Below are positions 24,174-33,547 of a stretch of 64,000 nucleotides of DNA, in pieces (positions within the stretch are counted from its first letter, which is position 1; every line of letters starts with the position of its first letter). The stretch is taken from the NCBI RefSeq assembly GCF_019904235.1, contig NZ_CP063202.1, positions 2,108,001 to 2,172,000 on the forward strand, in the 5' to 3' direction. The position numbers and the translations under genes were made by a program. The notes beneath the pieces are model-generated. The model was not told the DNA's origin. It searched no databases and worked only from the letters and a program-made list of their open reading frames with translations. Source of the stretch: Erythrobacter sp. SCSIO 43205 (GTDB lineage: Bacteria; Pseudomonadota; Alphaproteobacteria; Sphingomonadales; Sphingomonadaceae).

Positions 24174-25235
24174 ATGAAGCATAGCACACTGTCCTCATTC
24201 GCCCTTTTTGCCGCTGCCGTTATTGGTGTGGGAGCGATCTCGCAAATCGCTCCGAGCGCCCCTGCCAATGCGCAAGTCGCCGCGCGCGATGGTATCGCGT
24301 TTGACGCCTATCTGGAACAGATCAAGGCAAAGGCCCGCGCGCGGGGCGTGTCGGAATGGACCATCCAACGCATGACATCAGGGCTTACGCCTAATCCGAC
24401 CGTTATCCGCCTGGATCAGGGACAGCCGGGCACTCCTACGCGCCGTGGCTATCCCGACCTTGCACCATACATTGCAAAGCACGTGAACCCGACGCGGATC
24501 GGTACCGGGCGTCAGGTTTACCGCGCCAACAACGGCATTTTGCGCGCGGTTGAGCGTGAATATGGTGTGCCGGGCGAAATCATCATCGCAATCTTTGGGC
24601 ACGAGACAAGCTATGGCCGTATTCGTGGCAATTTCGACCTTTCGCGCAGCCTTGCAACACTCGCTTGGGAAGGACGCCGTCGTGAGCTTTTCGAAGGCGA
24701 ATGGCTCGCTTTGATGCAGGTTGCAGATAAAGGGTATTCGCGTGACGAATTGGTGGGAAGCTATGCGGGGGCGTTTGGCAATCCGCAGTTCTTACCCTCT
24801 GTTTATTTGCGGCTCGCAACAGATGGCGACGGCGATGGCCGCGCAAACATATTCTCCAACCGCGCCGATACTTTTGCATCCATCGCCAACTACTTTCGCG
24901 ATGCGGGATGGCGTACGGGACAGCCCTGGGGCGTTCGCGCCTATGTCCCATCCGGATTTAATGTAGACGCTTACAGAACGAAGCTTCAGGCACCTGTTTG
25001 TCCGCGCGTTCACGAACGGCATAGCCAATGGAAAACAGTCGCCGAATGGCGCGCGCTCGGCGTTCAACCGCAACGTCCGCTACCTGACGACACACTCACA
25101 TCGTTGTTTCAGCCGGATGGTCCGGGAAAGCCTGCGTGGCTTCTCACAGGCAATTACCGCGTCATACTCGAATACAATTGCTCGAACTATTACGCGATGA
25201 GCGTCGGGCTTTTGGCTGATGAAATCGTGAACTAG
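24174..25235 (+). CDS. Lytic murein transglycosylase, MltB-like
   Basis: This exported enzyme of 353 residues cleaves the glycan strand between MurNAc and GlcNAc. A signal peptide (KHSTLSSFALFAAAVIGVGA, probable cleavage near ANA-QVA) precedes the SLT-like domain. Catalytic Glu lies in IFGHETSYGRIRGNFD, and GSYAGAFGNPQFLPSVYLR corresponds to the AGAMGxxQFxPS motif of MltB. The segment DGDGDGRANIFSNRADTFAS follows, as in family members. No lipobox cysteine is evident, so the protein is likely soluble. The ATG at 24174 was preferred to one at 24138, because it begins at the signal peptide; neither has a clear Shine-Dalgarno. Confidence 0.92.
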   Translation: MKHSTLSSFALFAAAVIGVGAISQIAPSAPANAQVAARDGIAFDAYLEQIKAKARARGVSEWTIQRMTSGLTPNPTVIRLDQGQPGTPTRRGYPDLAPYIAKHVNPTRIGTGRQVYRANNGILRAVEREYGVPGEIIIAIFGHETSYGRIRGNFDLSRSLATLAWEGRRRELFEGEWLALMQVADKGYSRDELVGSYAGAFGNPQFLPSVYLRLATDGDGDGRANIFSNRADTFASIANYFRDAGWRTGQPWGVRAYVPSGFNVDAYRTKLQAPVCPRVHERHSQWKTVAEWRALGVQPQRPLPDDTLTSLFQPDGPGKPAWLLTGNYRVILEYNCSNYYAMSVGLLADEIVN

Positions 25236-25285
25236 GCGCGCTCCGGCACTCGCATCACCGTGATCTTGGGCCTATAGATGGCGTC

Positions 25286-26461
25286 GTGAGAACACGTTAC
25301 CCTTTCAATCTGGCGCTGGAGTGGGCCTTGACGGCCATCGCATTGTTGGCGGTGCCGTATGCCGCATCCGCACAAGGCACTGCGCCCGTTCCACCCAAAG
25401 CAGAAGTGCCAATCGCCCTTTTGGTCGATGTGACAAGCAATCAAGTGCTTTATGCCCGCGAGGCAGAGCGCCGTTTCGTGCCCGCTTCGATCACCAAGGT
25501 TATGACGCTTTATCATGCCTTCGAGCTGATAGACGAAGGCTCCCTTACGCCTTCGCAGCGGTTTCAAATGCGCGAAGAAACATGGGCCGAATGGCACCGC
25601 CAGGGCTCGACCATGTTCATCCCGAATGGGGCGAAAGTGGCAGTAAGCGACCTGCTTATGGGCATCGCCAATGTTTCAGCCAACGACGGAGCGATCGCCC
25701 TTGCTGAAGGGCAAGCGGGCACGGTCAATGCGTGGCTTGACGCAATGAATAGCCGCGCGCGGGCGCTCGGTATGACAAATAGCCACTTTGGAACGCCAAA
25801 TGGATGGCCCGATGAGGGGCGCACCTTTACAACAGCCAATGATCTCGTGCGGCTCGCCAAAGCGCTCACAGAGCGCCATCCGGACAAGGTTAAGCGTTAC
25901 ATCGGCCAGCCCGGATTCCGGTTTAACGACATTGCGCAAAGCAATCGCGATCCGATGATTGGGCGCGTTAAAGGCGCGGATGGTATCAAGACAGGTTTCA
26001 CAAGCGAGGCGGGCCTTGGATACCTTGGTACGGCCAAACGCAACGGACAGCGATTGGTTGTCGTCATCGCAGGAGCGAATAAGGAAAGCACGCGAGGCGA
26101 AGCGGCACGGAATCTGATTGAATGGGGCTTCGCACAGTTCGACAGGAACAAAGTGGTGGAAAGCGGCCAATTGGTTGGCAAAGCACGCGTCCAAAACGGG
26201 GCCGCCAGCTGGGTCGATTTGCAAACTTCCGGGCCGGTATATGTCAATTTACCCAGAGTGGAAGGCAGTGCAGTCACGATGTCGATTGCCTATGATGGTC
26301 CGCTCCATGCCCCCATCACAGCCGGAAAGAGGGTGGCGACACTCCTCGTGACCGTGCCCGGGCTGGAACCTGCTCGCATTCCCCTCGTAGCATCTCAAGA
26401 CGTTGCAAAAGCAGGGTTCTTCACTCGCATCTGGAATGGCTTTATGGGGTGGTTCGTATGA
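25286..26461 (+). CDS. D-alanyl-D-alanine carboxypeptidase (PBP5/6 family)
   Basis: This 391-residue exported penicillin-binding protein trims the terminal D-Ala of peptidoglycan side chains. It starts with GTG, has a signal peptide ending near YAASAQ, and carries all three active-site motifs: SITK (Ser68-Lys71), SAN in NVSANDGA, and KTG in DGIKTGFTSEAG. The C-terminal PBP5-type beta domain and a final amphipathic helix (FFTRIWNGFMGWFV) that may hold it to the inner membrane follow. The tmk start overlaps its stop by four bases, making it the first gene of the 25.3-31.4 kb operon. Confidence 0.94.
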   Translation: MRTRYPFNLALEWALTAIALLAVPYAASAQGTAPVPPKAEVPIALLVDVTSNQVLYAREAERRFVPASITKVMTLYHAFELIDEGSLTPSQRFQMREETWAEWHRQGSTMFIPNGAKVAVSDLLMGIANVSANDGAIALAEGQAGTVNAWLDAMNSRARALGMTNSHFGTPNGWPDEGRTFTTANDLVRLAKALTERHPDKVKRYIGQPGFRFNDIAQSNRDPMIGRVKGADGIKTGFTSEAGLGYLGTAKRNGQRLVVVIAGANKESTRGEAARNLIEWGFAQFDRNKVVESGQLVGKARVQNGAASWVDLQTSGPVYVNLPRVEGSAVTMSIAYDGPLHAPITAGKRVATLLVTVPGLEPARIPLVASQDVAKAGFFTRIWNGFMGWFV

Positions 26462-27114
26462 CCTCCAAGATGTCTCGTGGCAGGTTTATCGCCCTTGAAG
26501 GGGGGGAGGGAACGGGCAAATCAACTCAAGGGCGCTTGCTCGCTGAGACTCTTCGCGCTCAACATGACCTTAAAGTGACCACAACCCGCGAACCGGGGGG
26601 CACACCAGGCGCCGAAGCTATCCGTGAACTTCTTCTCAATCCTCCCGGTGATGGTTGGAATGCACAAAGCGAAGCGCTGCTTTTCGCAGCAGCGCGCGCG
26701 GATCATGTTGCGCGGCTGATCCTCCCTGCTCTTGATGCCGGAGAATGGATCATCTGTGACCGATTTGTCGATTCAAGCCGGGCTTATCAGGGTGGGGCAG
26801 GGGGCCTTGGAGACGAAGCCATCCGTGCACTGCACGAATTTGGCAGCAATGGCCTTCGTCCTGATTGTACACTCTTGCTCGAAGTGGATGATGATGCGCG
26901 GCGAGAGCGCCTGAGCGCACGCGATGGTGATGTCAGCGATGCGATTGGTGGGCGAAGTGCGCAATATCATAATGCTGTTGCCGCCAGCTTTCGTGAGCTA
27001 GCCGAAGCCGACCCTCAAGGGTTTGTGCTCATTGACGGATCGGGCACAGCGCAAGACGTGCATTGCCGTATAATGGACGCTCTTGCCCCCTTGCTGAAAG
27101 GCGCAATGCGTTGA
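26458..27114 (+). CDS. tmk: Thymidylate kinase
   Basis: Tmk phosphorylates dTMP to dTDP with ATP. The 218-residue protein has Walker A in ALEGGEGTGKST (near residue 12), the TREPGGTPGAEAIR motif, and the DRFVDSSRAYQGG motif with catalytic Asp-Arg. The LID region contains ERLSARDGD. The ATG at 26458 overlaps the carboxypeptidase stop (ATGA); an alternative GTG lies nine bases upstream. The next gene, holB, begins with a TTG overlapping the tmk stop, so dTTP supply and replication genes are physically coupled. Confidence 0.96.
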   Translation: MTSKMSRGRFIALEGGEGTGKSTQGRLLAETLRAQHDLKVTTTREPGGTPGAEAIRELLLNPPGDGWNAQSEALLFAAARADHVARLILPALDAGEWIICDRFVDSSRAYQGGAGGLGDEAIRALHEFGSNGLRPDCTLLLEVDDDARRERLSARDGDVSDAIGGRSAQYHNAVAASFRELAEADPQGFVLIDGSGTAQDVHCRIMDALAPLLKGAMR

Positions 27115-28085
27115 GCGAACCGTCCGTCTTCACTTGGCCGAACCATCAAGATGCCTGGCACCAATGGCGCAGCGCGATGACGAGCGCGCGAATGCACCAC
27201 GGCTGGATCCTTGCGGGCAAAAAGGGGCTTGGTAAGCAGGATTTTGCGCTAGCGGCGGCACGTGAGTTGGTAGCGCAGGAGGGCGTCGCACAGCCTCAAG
27301 GTGAGCACCCCGATATTCTGACCGTGACCTACGGTCCCAAAGACAAAAAGGCGATTGCAGCACAGGAAGCCGGCAAGCCGTTTGAACTGGCGCGCAGCAT
27401 CCGCATTGCTCAAATCCGGGAAATGCAGCGCCGCCTGACTGTTCGCCCAACGCTGGGATCGAGACGCGTGGTCATCATCAGCCCCGCCGATGATATGGAA
27501 CGCGCGACTTCCAACGCCTTGCTCAAAAGCCTGGAGGAGCCGCCCGAAGGCACGTACTTCCTGCTGGTCACACATAGCCCATCGCGCCTGCTGCCTACGA
27601 TCCGCTCACGCTGCCGGGTACTTAGGTTCCCCGGGCTCACAGATGCAGAGCTTCGAGAAATGCTGCAAAATGCTGGGCAAGAAGGCGACCACTCTGCTGC
27701 GATTGAGGCAGCAGAGGGATCCTTTGGCGCGGCGCTCCAGTTTGCGCAGCAGGATTTACAACCTGTCGCCAATCAAATAACCCGCCTTTTGGTCGATGGA
27801 GACAGGGACTTGGGCGGGCGAACGGCCCTTGCAAAGATCATTGGCCCGCGTCCGGATAAAGACCGGATGGCAGCGATGTTTGAATTGGCACTCTCCATAG
27901 TCGCACAGCGAGCAAGGGCCAGCGATGACTCACGCGAACGCGCCGCTTTGATCGATGTTTACACCGAACTATCGACCCTCGCGGCCCAGGCTCCAGCTTA
28001 CAATTTCGACAATGGATTACTTTGCCTTGAAATCGGCACCTTGCTCTGTCGTCCAAGCGAGGCTAGCGAGCACGCCCATGGCTGA
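27111..28085 (+). CDS. holB: DNA polymerase III subunit delta'
   Basis: HolB is a fixed wedge of the clamp loader. The 324-residue protein shows an AAA+-like first domain with a non-canonical Walker A (AGKKGLGKQDFAL, with Gln where Ser/Thr binds the nucleotide), VVIISPADDMERATSNALLK in place of the Walker B/sensor area and SLEEPPEGTYFLLVTHSPSR, typical of delta'. The SRC motif (TIRSRCRVLRF) is present. The zinc-binding cysteines of the E. coli protein are lacking. The start is TTG at 27111, which overlaps the tmk stop as TTGA. The 3' end overlaps the metG start by eight bases. Confidence 0.92.
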   Translation: MSEPSVFTWPNHQDAWHQWRSAMTSARMHHGWILAGKKGLGKQDFALAAARELVAQEGVAQPQGEHPDILTVTYGPKDKKAIAAQEAGKPFELARSIRIAQIREMQRRLTVRPTLGSRRVVIISPADDMERATSNALLKSLEEPPEGTYFLLVTHSPSRLLPTIRSRCRVLRFPGLTDAELREMLQNAGQEGDHSAAIEAAEGSFGAALQFAQQDLQPVANQITRLLVDGDRDLGGRTALAKIIGPRPDKDRMAAMFELALSIVAQRARASDDSRERAALIDVYTELSTLAAQAPAYNFDNGLLCLEIGTLLCRPSEASEHAHG

Positions 28086-29637
28086 ACCCTTCTATATTAC
28101 CACTGCGATCAATTACCCCAATGGCCGCCCGCACATCGGTCATGCCTATGAGGGTATTGCTGCCGATGTCATCGCTCGCTTTCAACGTATGCGTGGGCGC
28201 GAGGTGCGTTTTCAAACAGGGACCGATGAGCATGGGCTAAAGATGGCCCGCAAAGCTGAGGAACAGGGCCGCACTCCGCGCGAGCTTGCCGACGAAATGT
28301 CAGGCTATTTTCAGGAAATGGATAAAGCGCTCAACATCAGTTTTGACCGTTTTATCAGGACAGTAGAGCCCGATCATCACAAAGCGAGCCAAGCAATCTG
28401 GCAGCGAATGGAAGAGGCTGGCGACCTTTATCTTGATCGCTACGAAGGCTGGTATTCAGTCAGAGACGAAGCGTATTATGATGAAAGCGAGTTGGTCGAG
28501 GGCGAGGGGGATGATAAGCTCTCACCTCATGGGACGCCGGTAGAATGGACGGTCGAGGAAAGCTGGTTTTTCCGCCTCTCAAAGTATCAAGAGCCGCTGC
28601 TTGAGCTGCTGAAAACGCCGGGTTTTCTTGAGCCTGCAAGCCGTCGTAATGAGATGATCGCTTTTGTCGAAGGGGGCCTTCGCGATCTTTCGGTCAGCCG
28701 CACCAGTTTCGATTGGGGCGTGAAAGTTCCGGGTTCAGATACTCATGTAATGTATGTCTGGGTTGATGCGCTGACCAACTACCTCACAGGGCTCGGCTTT
28801 CCCGATGAAACCGAAAACATGGTCAAGTTCTGGCCCGCTGACCTCCATTTGATCGGCAAGGACATTGTCCGATTTCACACGATTTACTGGCCCGCATTCT
28901 TGATGAGCGCAAAGCTTCCAGTGCCGAAAAAAGTGTTTGGTCACGGGTTCTTGCTCAACAAAGGTCAGAAAGAATCAAAGTCGCTGGGCAATGTCACCGA
29001 CCCGCTCGAACTCGCTGAACAATTCGGTGTCGACGCGCTCCGCTACTTCCTCATCCGCGAGGTGTCGTTCGGCAAGGACGGCTCTTATTCACCTGAAGCT
29101 ATCATTGAGCGTTCGAACGGCGAATTGGGTAATGCATTTGGTAACCTTGCGCAGCGCACTCTCGGCTTCATCGCGAAGAATCTCGAAGGCAAGCTTCCTC
29201 AGGTTAACGGTCACACCGACGCCGACAATGCATTGTTCGCCGAGGTTAAAAAGGCGGTTTCGACCGACGTACCCGAGGCGTTCGAGAAACTGGAGCTTCA
29301 ACAAGGCGTCGAAGCCTGGTTGAAAGCGGTTTTCGCCTGTAACGCTTACATCGATGCGGAGGCCCCCTGGGCACTGCGCAAAACCGATCCTGAGCGGATG
29401 GAAACGGTTCTCGCCACGCTCTATGTCTGCATTGCGCAGCTTGGGATCGCAATTCAGCCTGTGATCCCCGCAAGTGCGACAAAACTCCTTGATATGATGG
29501 GTGTTCCATCAGATTGCCGGAGTTACGATGGCGTACTTTCGCAGTGGTATTCGGCTCTGGCGAGCAGTGGTTTCCAGATTGAGAAGCCAACGCCTCTCTT
29601 CCCGCGCCTTGAGCTGCCCGAAACGGCCGAAGGGTAG
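28078..29637 (+). CDS. metG: Methionyl-tRNA synthetase
   Basis: MetRS charges tRNA-Met. The 519-residue class I enzyme has the HIGH signature at residues 19-22 (NGRPHIGHAYEG), a TDEHG motif, and KMSKS in the form KESKSLGNV. The connective-peptide zinc knuckle cysteines are absent (the region GWYSVRDEAYYDESEL has no CxxC), as in the type 2 bacterial enzymes, and there is no C-terminal EMAP-like dimerisation domain. The ATG at 28078 overlaps the holB stop. TatD follows five bases after the stop. Confidence 0.97.
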   Translation: MAEPFYITTAINYPNGRPHIGHAYEGIAADVIARFQRMRGREVRFQTGTDEHGLKMARKAEEQGRTPRELADEMSGYFQEMDKALNISFDRFIRTVEPDHHKASQAIWQRMEEAGDLYLDRYEGWYSVRDEAYYDESELVEGEGDDKLSPHGTPVEWTVEESWFFRLSKYQEPLLELLKTPGFLEPASRRNEMIAFVEGGLRDLSVSRTSFDWGVKVPGSDTHVMYVWVDALTNYLTGLGFPDETENMVKFWPADLHLIGKDIVRFHTIYWPAFLMSAKLPVPKKVFGHGFLLNKGQKESKSLGNVTDPLELAEQFGVDALRYFLIREVSFGKDGSYSPEAIIERSNGELGNAFGNLAQRTLGFIAKNLEGKLPQVNGHTDADNALFAEVKKAVSTDVPEAFEKLELQQGVEAWLKAVFACNAYIDAEAPWALRKTDPERMETVLATLYVCIAQLGIAIQPVIPASATKLLDMMGVPSDCRSYDGVLSQWYSALASSGFQIEKPTPLFPRLELPETAEG

Positions 29638-29642
29638 GGCGA

Positions 29643-30419
29643 ATGCTGGTCGATAGCCACTGCCATCTTGAGTACAAAGGGCTGGTCGAAGGTCAGGCCG
29701 GTGTTCTGGAACGGGCGCGCGAGGCAGGGGTGGGGGCCTTCCTCAATATCTCCACCAAACGCGCGGAATGGGAACAGGTTGTTGCGACCGCCAACCGTGA
29801 AAGCGATGTCTTTGCGAGCGTTGGCATCCATCCTCATGCCGCCGACGACCACAAAGATTTGGAGCGCGCCGAATTACTCGCTGCGACAGAGAACCCGCGT
29901 GTGATCGGGATCGGTGAAACTGGGTTGGATTATTTCTACGAATATTCCGACCGACAGGTTCAGGCCAAGCTCTTCCGAATGCATATCGACGTTGCGCGGC
30001 AAACCGGACTGCCTGTCATCATTCACACGCGCGATGCGGAGGATGACACCTATGAAATCCTTTCCGATGAAATGGAGAAGGGCGCGTTTCCAGCGCTCAT
30101 CCATTGCTTCACCGCGTCAGCCGATTTCGGTCGCAAGGTGCTCGATCTTGGTCTCACAATCTCGATTTCGGGAATCGTAACTTTCAAGAACGCCAAGGAC
30201 TTACAAGCCGCTGCTATCGAAGTGCCTGAGGGTCGCCTTTTGGTCGAAACAGACAGCCCGTTCCTTGCGCCCGTGCCGCACCGGGGAAAGTCGTGTGAGC
30301 CCGCCTTCGTCGCTGATACTGCACGCTTTTTATCTGAGCTACGCGGCACCGATCCCGAGCGCTTGGCTGCGCAAACCACGGCAAACTTCTTCAAGCTTTT
30401 TTCAAAGGCTGCCCTGTGA
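29643..30419 (+). CDS. TatD family metal-dependent hydrolase
   Basis: The 258-residue TIM-barrel protein has the family metal ligands: DSHCHLEYKGL (His pair), GIGETGLDYFYEY (Glu), VIIHTRDAEDD (His), ALIHCFTASADF (His) and LLVETDSPFLAPVP (Asp). TatD enzymes act as 3'-5' exonucleases or D-aminoacyl-tRNA deacylase-like hydrolases; the substrate here is unknown. It lies immediately after metG, a pairing common in bacteria, and its stop overlaps the next gene's GTG (four bases). Confidence 0.93.
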   Translation: MLVDSHCHLEYKGLVEGQAGVLERAREAGVGAFLNISTKRAEWEQVVATANRESDVFASVGIHPHAADDHKDLERAELLAATENPRVIGIGETGLDYFYEYSDRQVQAKLFRMHIDVARQTGLPVIIHTRDAEDDTYEILSDEMEKGAFPALIHCFTASADFGRKVLDLGLTISISGIVTFKNAKDLQAAAIEVPEGRLLVETDSPFLAPVPHRGKSCEPAFVADTARFLSELRGTDPERLAAQTTANFFKLFSKAAL

Positions 30420-31198
30420 AGTTCGTGATGCTCGGCTCTGGCACATCGACGGGTGTGCCGCGTGTCGGTGGACCTGATGGCACGGGCGACTGGGGCGATT
30501 GCGATCCGAATGAACCGCGAAACCGCAGAACGCGGGTTTCCATCGCTATTGAAAGCGACGCTGGCTCACGTATTCTGATTGACACGAGTTCGGATTGTCG
30601 AGCACAGCTTTTGGCCAACAAAATCAACCGATTGGATGCGGTTTTTTGGACGCATGATCACGCGGATCATTGTCACGGGATCGATGACCTGCGGGTGCTC
30701 CGCTATGGGCGCGGCGGCCCAATTCCAGCTTACGCCCACACTGAAACCGTGCGGCGACTGCGGCAGAGGTTTGGTTATGTCTTTGCCAATCAGGACGGCT
30801 ATCCCGATATTTGCAGCATCTCGACGCTTGAACACTTGCGGATCGTTGCCGGCTTTGGTGTCGAATGGTGTCAGATGGAACATGGACCTGGAGAAACGAC
30901 GGGCTATCGCTTCGATGCGGATGGCAAGTCGATTGCTTACGCGACTGATTTTTCATCAATTTCAGATGAAATGATCGATACGTTTGACGGCGTCGACATC
31001 CTCGTATGTGACTGCCTGCGCCGCGAACCGCATCCGACGCACGCCCATTTGGCGATGGCGATCGAGCTGGGAGAACGCACGGGAGCTAAACAGCTGGTCC
31101 TTAGCCATCTCGACAAGAGCATGGATTATCGCACATTATGTGATGAAGTACCGGACTTTGTGACCGTCGGATATGATGGCTTGGAGATGGTGGCATGA
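30416..31198 (+). CDS. MBL-fold metallo-hydrolase, PhnP-like
   Basis: The 260-residue protein has the metallo-beta-lactamase motif THDHADHCHGID with preceding LGSGTSTGVPRVG and later AYATDFSSI and LVLSHLDKSMDYR. This order fits PhnP/Lipoyltransferase-associated cyclic phosphodiesterases that follow tatD in many alphaproteobacteria. The natural substrate is not known. It starts with GTG overlapping the tatD stop, and its stop overlaps the start of the small membrane-protein gene as ATGA. Confidence 0.9.
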   Translation: MKFVMLGSGTSTGVPRVGGPDGTGDWGDCDPNEPRNRRTRVSIAIESDAGSRILIDTSSDCRAQLLANKINRLDAVFWTHDHADHCHGIDDLRVLRYGRGGPIPAYAHTETVRRLRQRFGYVFANQDGYPDICSISTLEHLRIVAGFGVEWCQMEHGPGETTGYRFDADGKSIAYATDFSSISDEMIDTFDGVDILVCDCLRREPHPTHAHLAMAIELGERTGAKQLVLSHLDKSMDYRTLCDEVPDFVTVGYDGLEMVA

Positions 31199-31377
31199 GT
31201 GAAGGCTCCATAATTTCAATCGTCGCACTGCTGGGTTGGCTCATTCTGGCTGGCAGCGCGCTAGCGAGTTTCCGCATGGGATGGGGCAAAATGGTGCGGC
31301 TGGCATTGATTTGGCTCGCAGTCTTCGTTGGACTGTTCCTGATCGCAGACCTGATGGGGGCGACGCTCCCTAACTGA
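31195..31377 (+). CDS. Small two-helix membrane protein, unknown function
   Basis: The 60-residue protein (MSEGSIISIVALLGWLILAG at the start) has two hydrophobic segments, about residues 5-24 and 35-55, separated by a charged FRMGWGK turn. Its ATG overlaps the MBL stop by four bases, and the amino acid pattern is typical of coding sequence, so it is probably real and co-translated. I do not recognise the family. A role together with the MBL hydrolase is only inference. Confidence 0.7.
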   Translation: MSEGSIISIVALLGWLILAGSALASFRMGWGKMVRLALIWLAVFVGLFLIADLMGATLPN

Positions 31378-31395
31378 GGCCACCTTCAATTTAAC

Positions 31396-31409
31396 ATAAT
31401 ATATATTAT
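31396..31409. promoter_or_regulatory. AT-rich palindrome upstream of mazG
   Basis: The perfect palindrome ATAATATATATTAT sits 33 bases before mazG inside an otherwise GC-rich region. It probably belongs to the mazG promoter, as melting site or operator; no clear -35 box was found. Confidence 0.4.
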
Positions 31410-31441
31410 CATTCTGATATGCAGGTAGATCAATTACCCTG

Positions 31442-32227
31442 ATGGCCAGCCAAAACCAGTCCCCTCAAATTGACCGATTGCTCAAAATCATGGCGCGCCT
31501 GCGTGATCCTGTGCGCGGCTGTGAATGGGATACCGCGCAAACCTTTGAAACGATCGCGCCTTATACCATCGAAGAAGCTTACGAAGTCGCAGATGCCATC
31601 GAACGCAAGGACATGGCGGAACTCAAATCTGAACTCGGCGATCTCTTGCTTCAGGTGGTCTTCCATTCACAAATGGCGGCTGAGGCTGACGAATTCACGT
31701 TTGACGACGTCGCGCGCTCGATCAGCGACAAGATGGAACGCCGCCACCCGCACATATTCGGCGATGAAGCCGGGACGATGACAAACCAGCGTTGGGAAGA
31801 CATCAAAGCGGCCGAACGCGGTGATGCGGGTTCAGCCAGTGCATTGGACGGCGTGGCAAAAGCGCTTCCAGCATTGATGCGCTCAGACAAACTGCAAAAA
31901 CGCGCGGCGCGGGTCGGCTTTGAATGGCACGATGTAAAAGGCCCGAAGGAAAAGCTGGAAGAAGAGCTTGAGGAATTGGCCACTGCAAGCGACGAAGAGC
32001 GGCTGATGGAGGCTGGCGATGTCTTGTTCGTCGCGGTCAATATCGTTCGACGTTACGGCGTCGACCCAGAAGCCGCACTCAAGGCGTCAAACTCCAAATT
32101 CGAACGCCGTTTCAAGAAGATGGAGGAGCTAGCTATGGCCGACGGCGAAGATTTCGCCACCCTCTCTCTTGATGAGCAAGAGGCGTATTGGCAGAAAGTC
32201 AAAGGCTTAGAAAAGGCCCAAGGTTAG
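31442..32227 (+). CDS. mazG: Nucleoside triphosphate pyrophosphohydrolase MazG
   Basis: MazG hydrolyses NTPs and dNTPs to NMP and pyrophosphate and cleans up non-canonical nucleotides. The 261-residue protein has two MazG domains: the first with the WDTAQTFETIAPYTIEEAYE and LKSELGDLLLQVVFH motifs (EExxE and ExxD metal ligands), the second with LEEELEELATASDEERLMEA and GDVLFVAVNIVRR. The ATG at 31442 begins MASQNQSPQIDRLL. It converges with hflX, only four bases between the stops, and no terminator could be seen there. Confidence 0.95.
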   Translation: MASQNQSPQIDRLLKIMARLRDPVRGCEWDTAQTFETIAPYTIEEAYEVADAIERKDMAELKSELGDLLLQVVFHSQMAAEADEFTFDDVARSISDKMERRHPHIFGDEAGTMTNQRWEDIKAAERGDAGSASALDGVAKALPALMRSDKLQKRAARVGFEWHDVKGPKEKLEEELEELATASDEERLMEAGDVLFVAVNIVRRYGVDPEAALKASNSKFERRFKKMEELAMADGEDFATLSLDEQEAYWQKVKGLEKAQG

Positions 32228-32231
32228 GCCT

Positions 32232-33530
32232 TCAAAGCGTTGAATATTGGCCCATCTCTTTGGGATTGAGGCGCACCGTAATGCGGCGAAGAGGGCCCTG
32301 CTCCCCTTCCCCTGCATCTTCATCGACCAAAACCTCGCCATGAGCATGAAGCCAGGCGATGCGGCGCCCATCAGACACAGGAAGCGTGACGGTGACCTCG
32401 CTCGCTTTCTCAGTGAGTATTTCTGCAATCTGCGCCTGAAATGCCTCTAATCCTGTCCCTTTGGCGGCAGAGACAAGTACGGCACCCTGCCCCACAGCAG
32501 CCTCTTCAAGCTCCGCTTTGCGCTCGTCTTCCAGAAGATCTGCCTTGTTCCACACCTCAAGGATTGGAATATCGCTGTGCCCGGTTTCACCGTCCACAAC
32601 TTCGAGATCGGCCAAGACTTCCATCACCTGCTTTTTCTGTGCGGCGTGGGCAGGATTGGCCATATCGCGCACGTGACAAATGATGTCCGCTCCGGTCACC
32701 TCCTCAAGCGTTGCACGAAATGCGGCGACCAGCTGGGTCGGCAAATCAGAAATGAAGCCCACTGTATCTGATAAGATAGCTTTCTCGACACCTGGCAAGC
32801 TGATCGCACGCATCGTTGGGTCGAGAGTTGCGAAAAGCAAATCCTCCGCCATGACCTCAGCGCCGGTTAAGTGGTTGAAAAGCGTTGATTTACCTGCATT
32901 GGTATAGCCCACGAGCGCAATCACAGGCCAAGGCGCCCTGCCCCGTCGCTCGCGGTGCAATGCGCGGGTCTTGCGCACCTGCTCAAGCTCGCGGCGGAGG
33001 CGTCCCATACGCTGACGGATCATGCGCCGGTCAGCCTCGATCTGGGTTTCGCCGGGCCCGCCCAAAAAGCCAAAGCCACCCCTCTGCCTTTCGAGGTGGG
33101 TCCAGCTTCTTACAAGCCGGCTTTGCTGATAGTCGAGATGCGCCAGTTCGACCTGCAGCCGCCCTTCGGCCGTCGCTGCTCGCTCACCAAATATCTCGAG
33201 GATCAGGCCGGTGCGATCAATGACTTTGCGTTTGAGTTTGTCTTCAAGATTGCGCTGCTGGATCGGAGTGAGCGCCCCATCGACAATTACCAACTCACAA
33301 TCATGCTGCTCACAGGCGATCTTGATGTTCTCGACCTGCCCAGACCCAAACAAGGTGTTGGGTTGCATCTGGCGAACGGGCAGCACTTGAGAGTGCGCGA
33401 TGATCACACCGATCGCCAGCGCAAGTCCCTCTGCTTCTGCCAGTCTCTCCTGCGCATCAAGGTCGTAGGAGAAGCTCTTAACATCAGGGCATAGGATAAG
33501 TGAACGCGCCCCGCGCGTCACTTCGTCCAT
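32232..33530 (-). CDS. hflX: GTPase HflX
   Basis: HflX is a ribosome-associated GTPase that rescues stalled or heat-damaged ribosomes. The 432-residue protein has the N-terminal HflX domain with GSGQVENIKIACEQHD and the glycine-rich helix region GFLGGPGETQIEADRR, followed by the G domain: GYTNAGKSTLFNHLTG (G1), DTVGFISDLPTQLVAAF (G3) and VWNKADLL (G4). The ATG at 33530 lies 17 bases after the hfq stop; a TTG three bases before it is possible. The hfq-hflX pair is conserved in proteobacteria. Confidence 0.96.
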   Translation of the reverse strand: MDEVTRGARSLILCPDVKSFSYDLDAQERLAEAEGLALAIGVIIAHSQVLPVRQMQPNTLFGSGQVENIKIACEQHDCELVIVDGALTPIQQRNLEDKLKRKVIDRTGLILEIFGERAATAEGRLQVELAHLDYQQSRLVRSWTHLERQRGGFGFLGGPGETQIEADRRMIRQRMGRLRRELEQVRKTRALHRERRGRAPWPVIALVGYTNAGKSTLFNHLTGAEVMAEDLLFATLDPTMRAISLPGVEKAILSDTVGFISDLPTQLVAAFRATLEEVTGADIICHVRDMANPAHAAQKKQVMEVLADLEVVDGETGHSDIPILEVWNKADLLEDERKAELEEAAVGQGAVLVSAAKGTGLEAFQAQIAEILTEKASEVTVTLPVSDGRRIAWLHAHGEVLVDEDAGEGEQGPLRRITVRLNPKEMGQYSTL

Positions 33531-33547
33531 CAAGGTTTCGTCAAAGC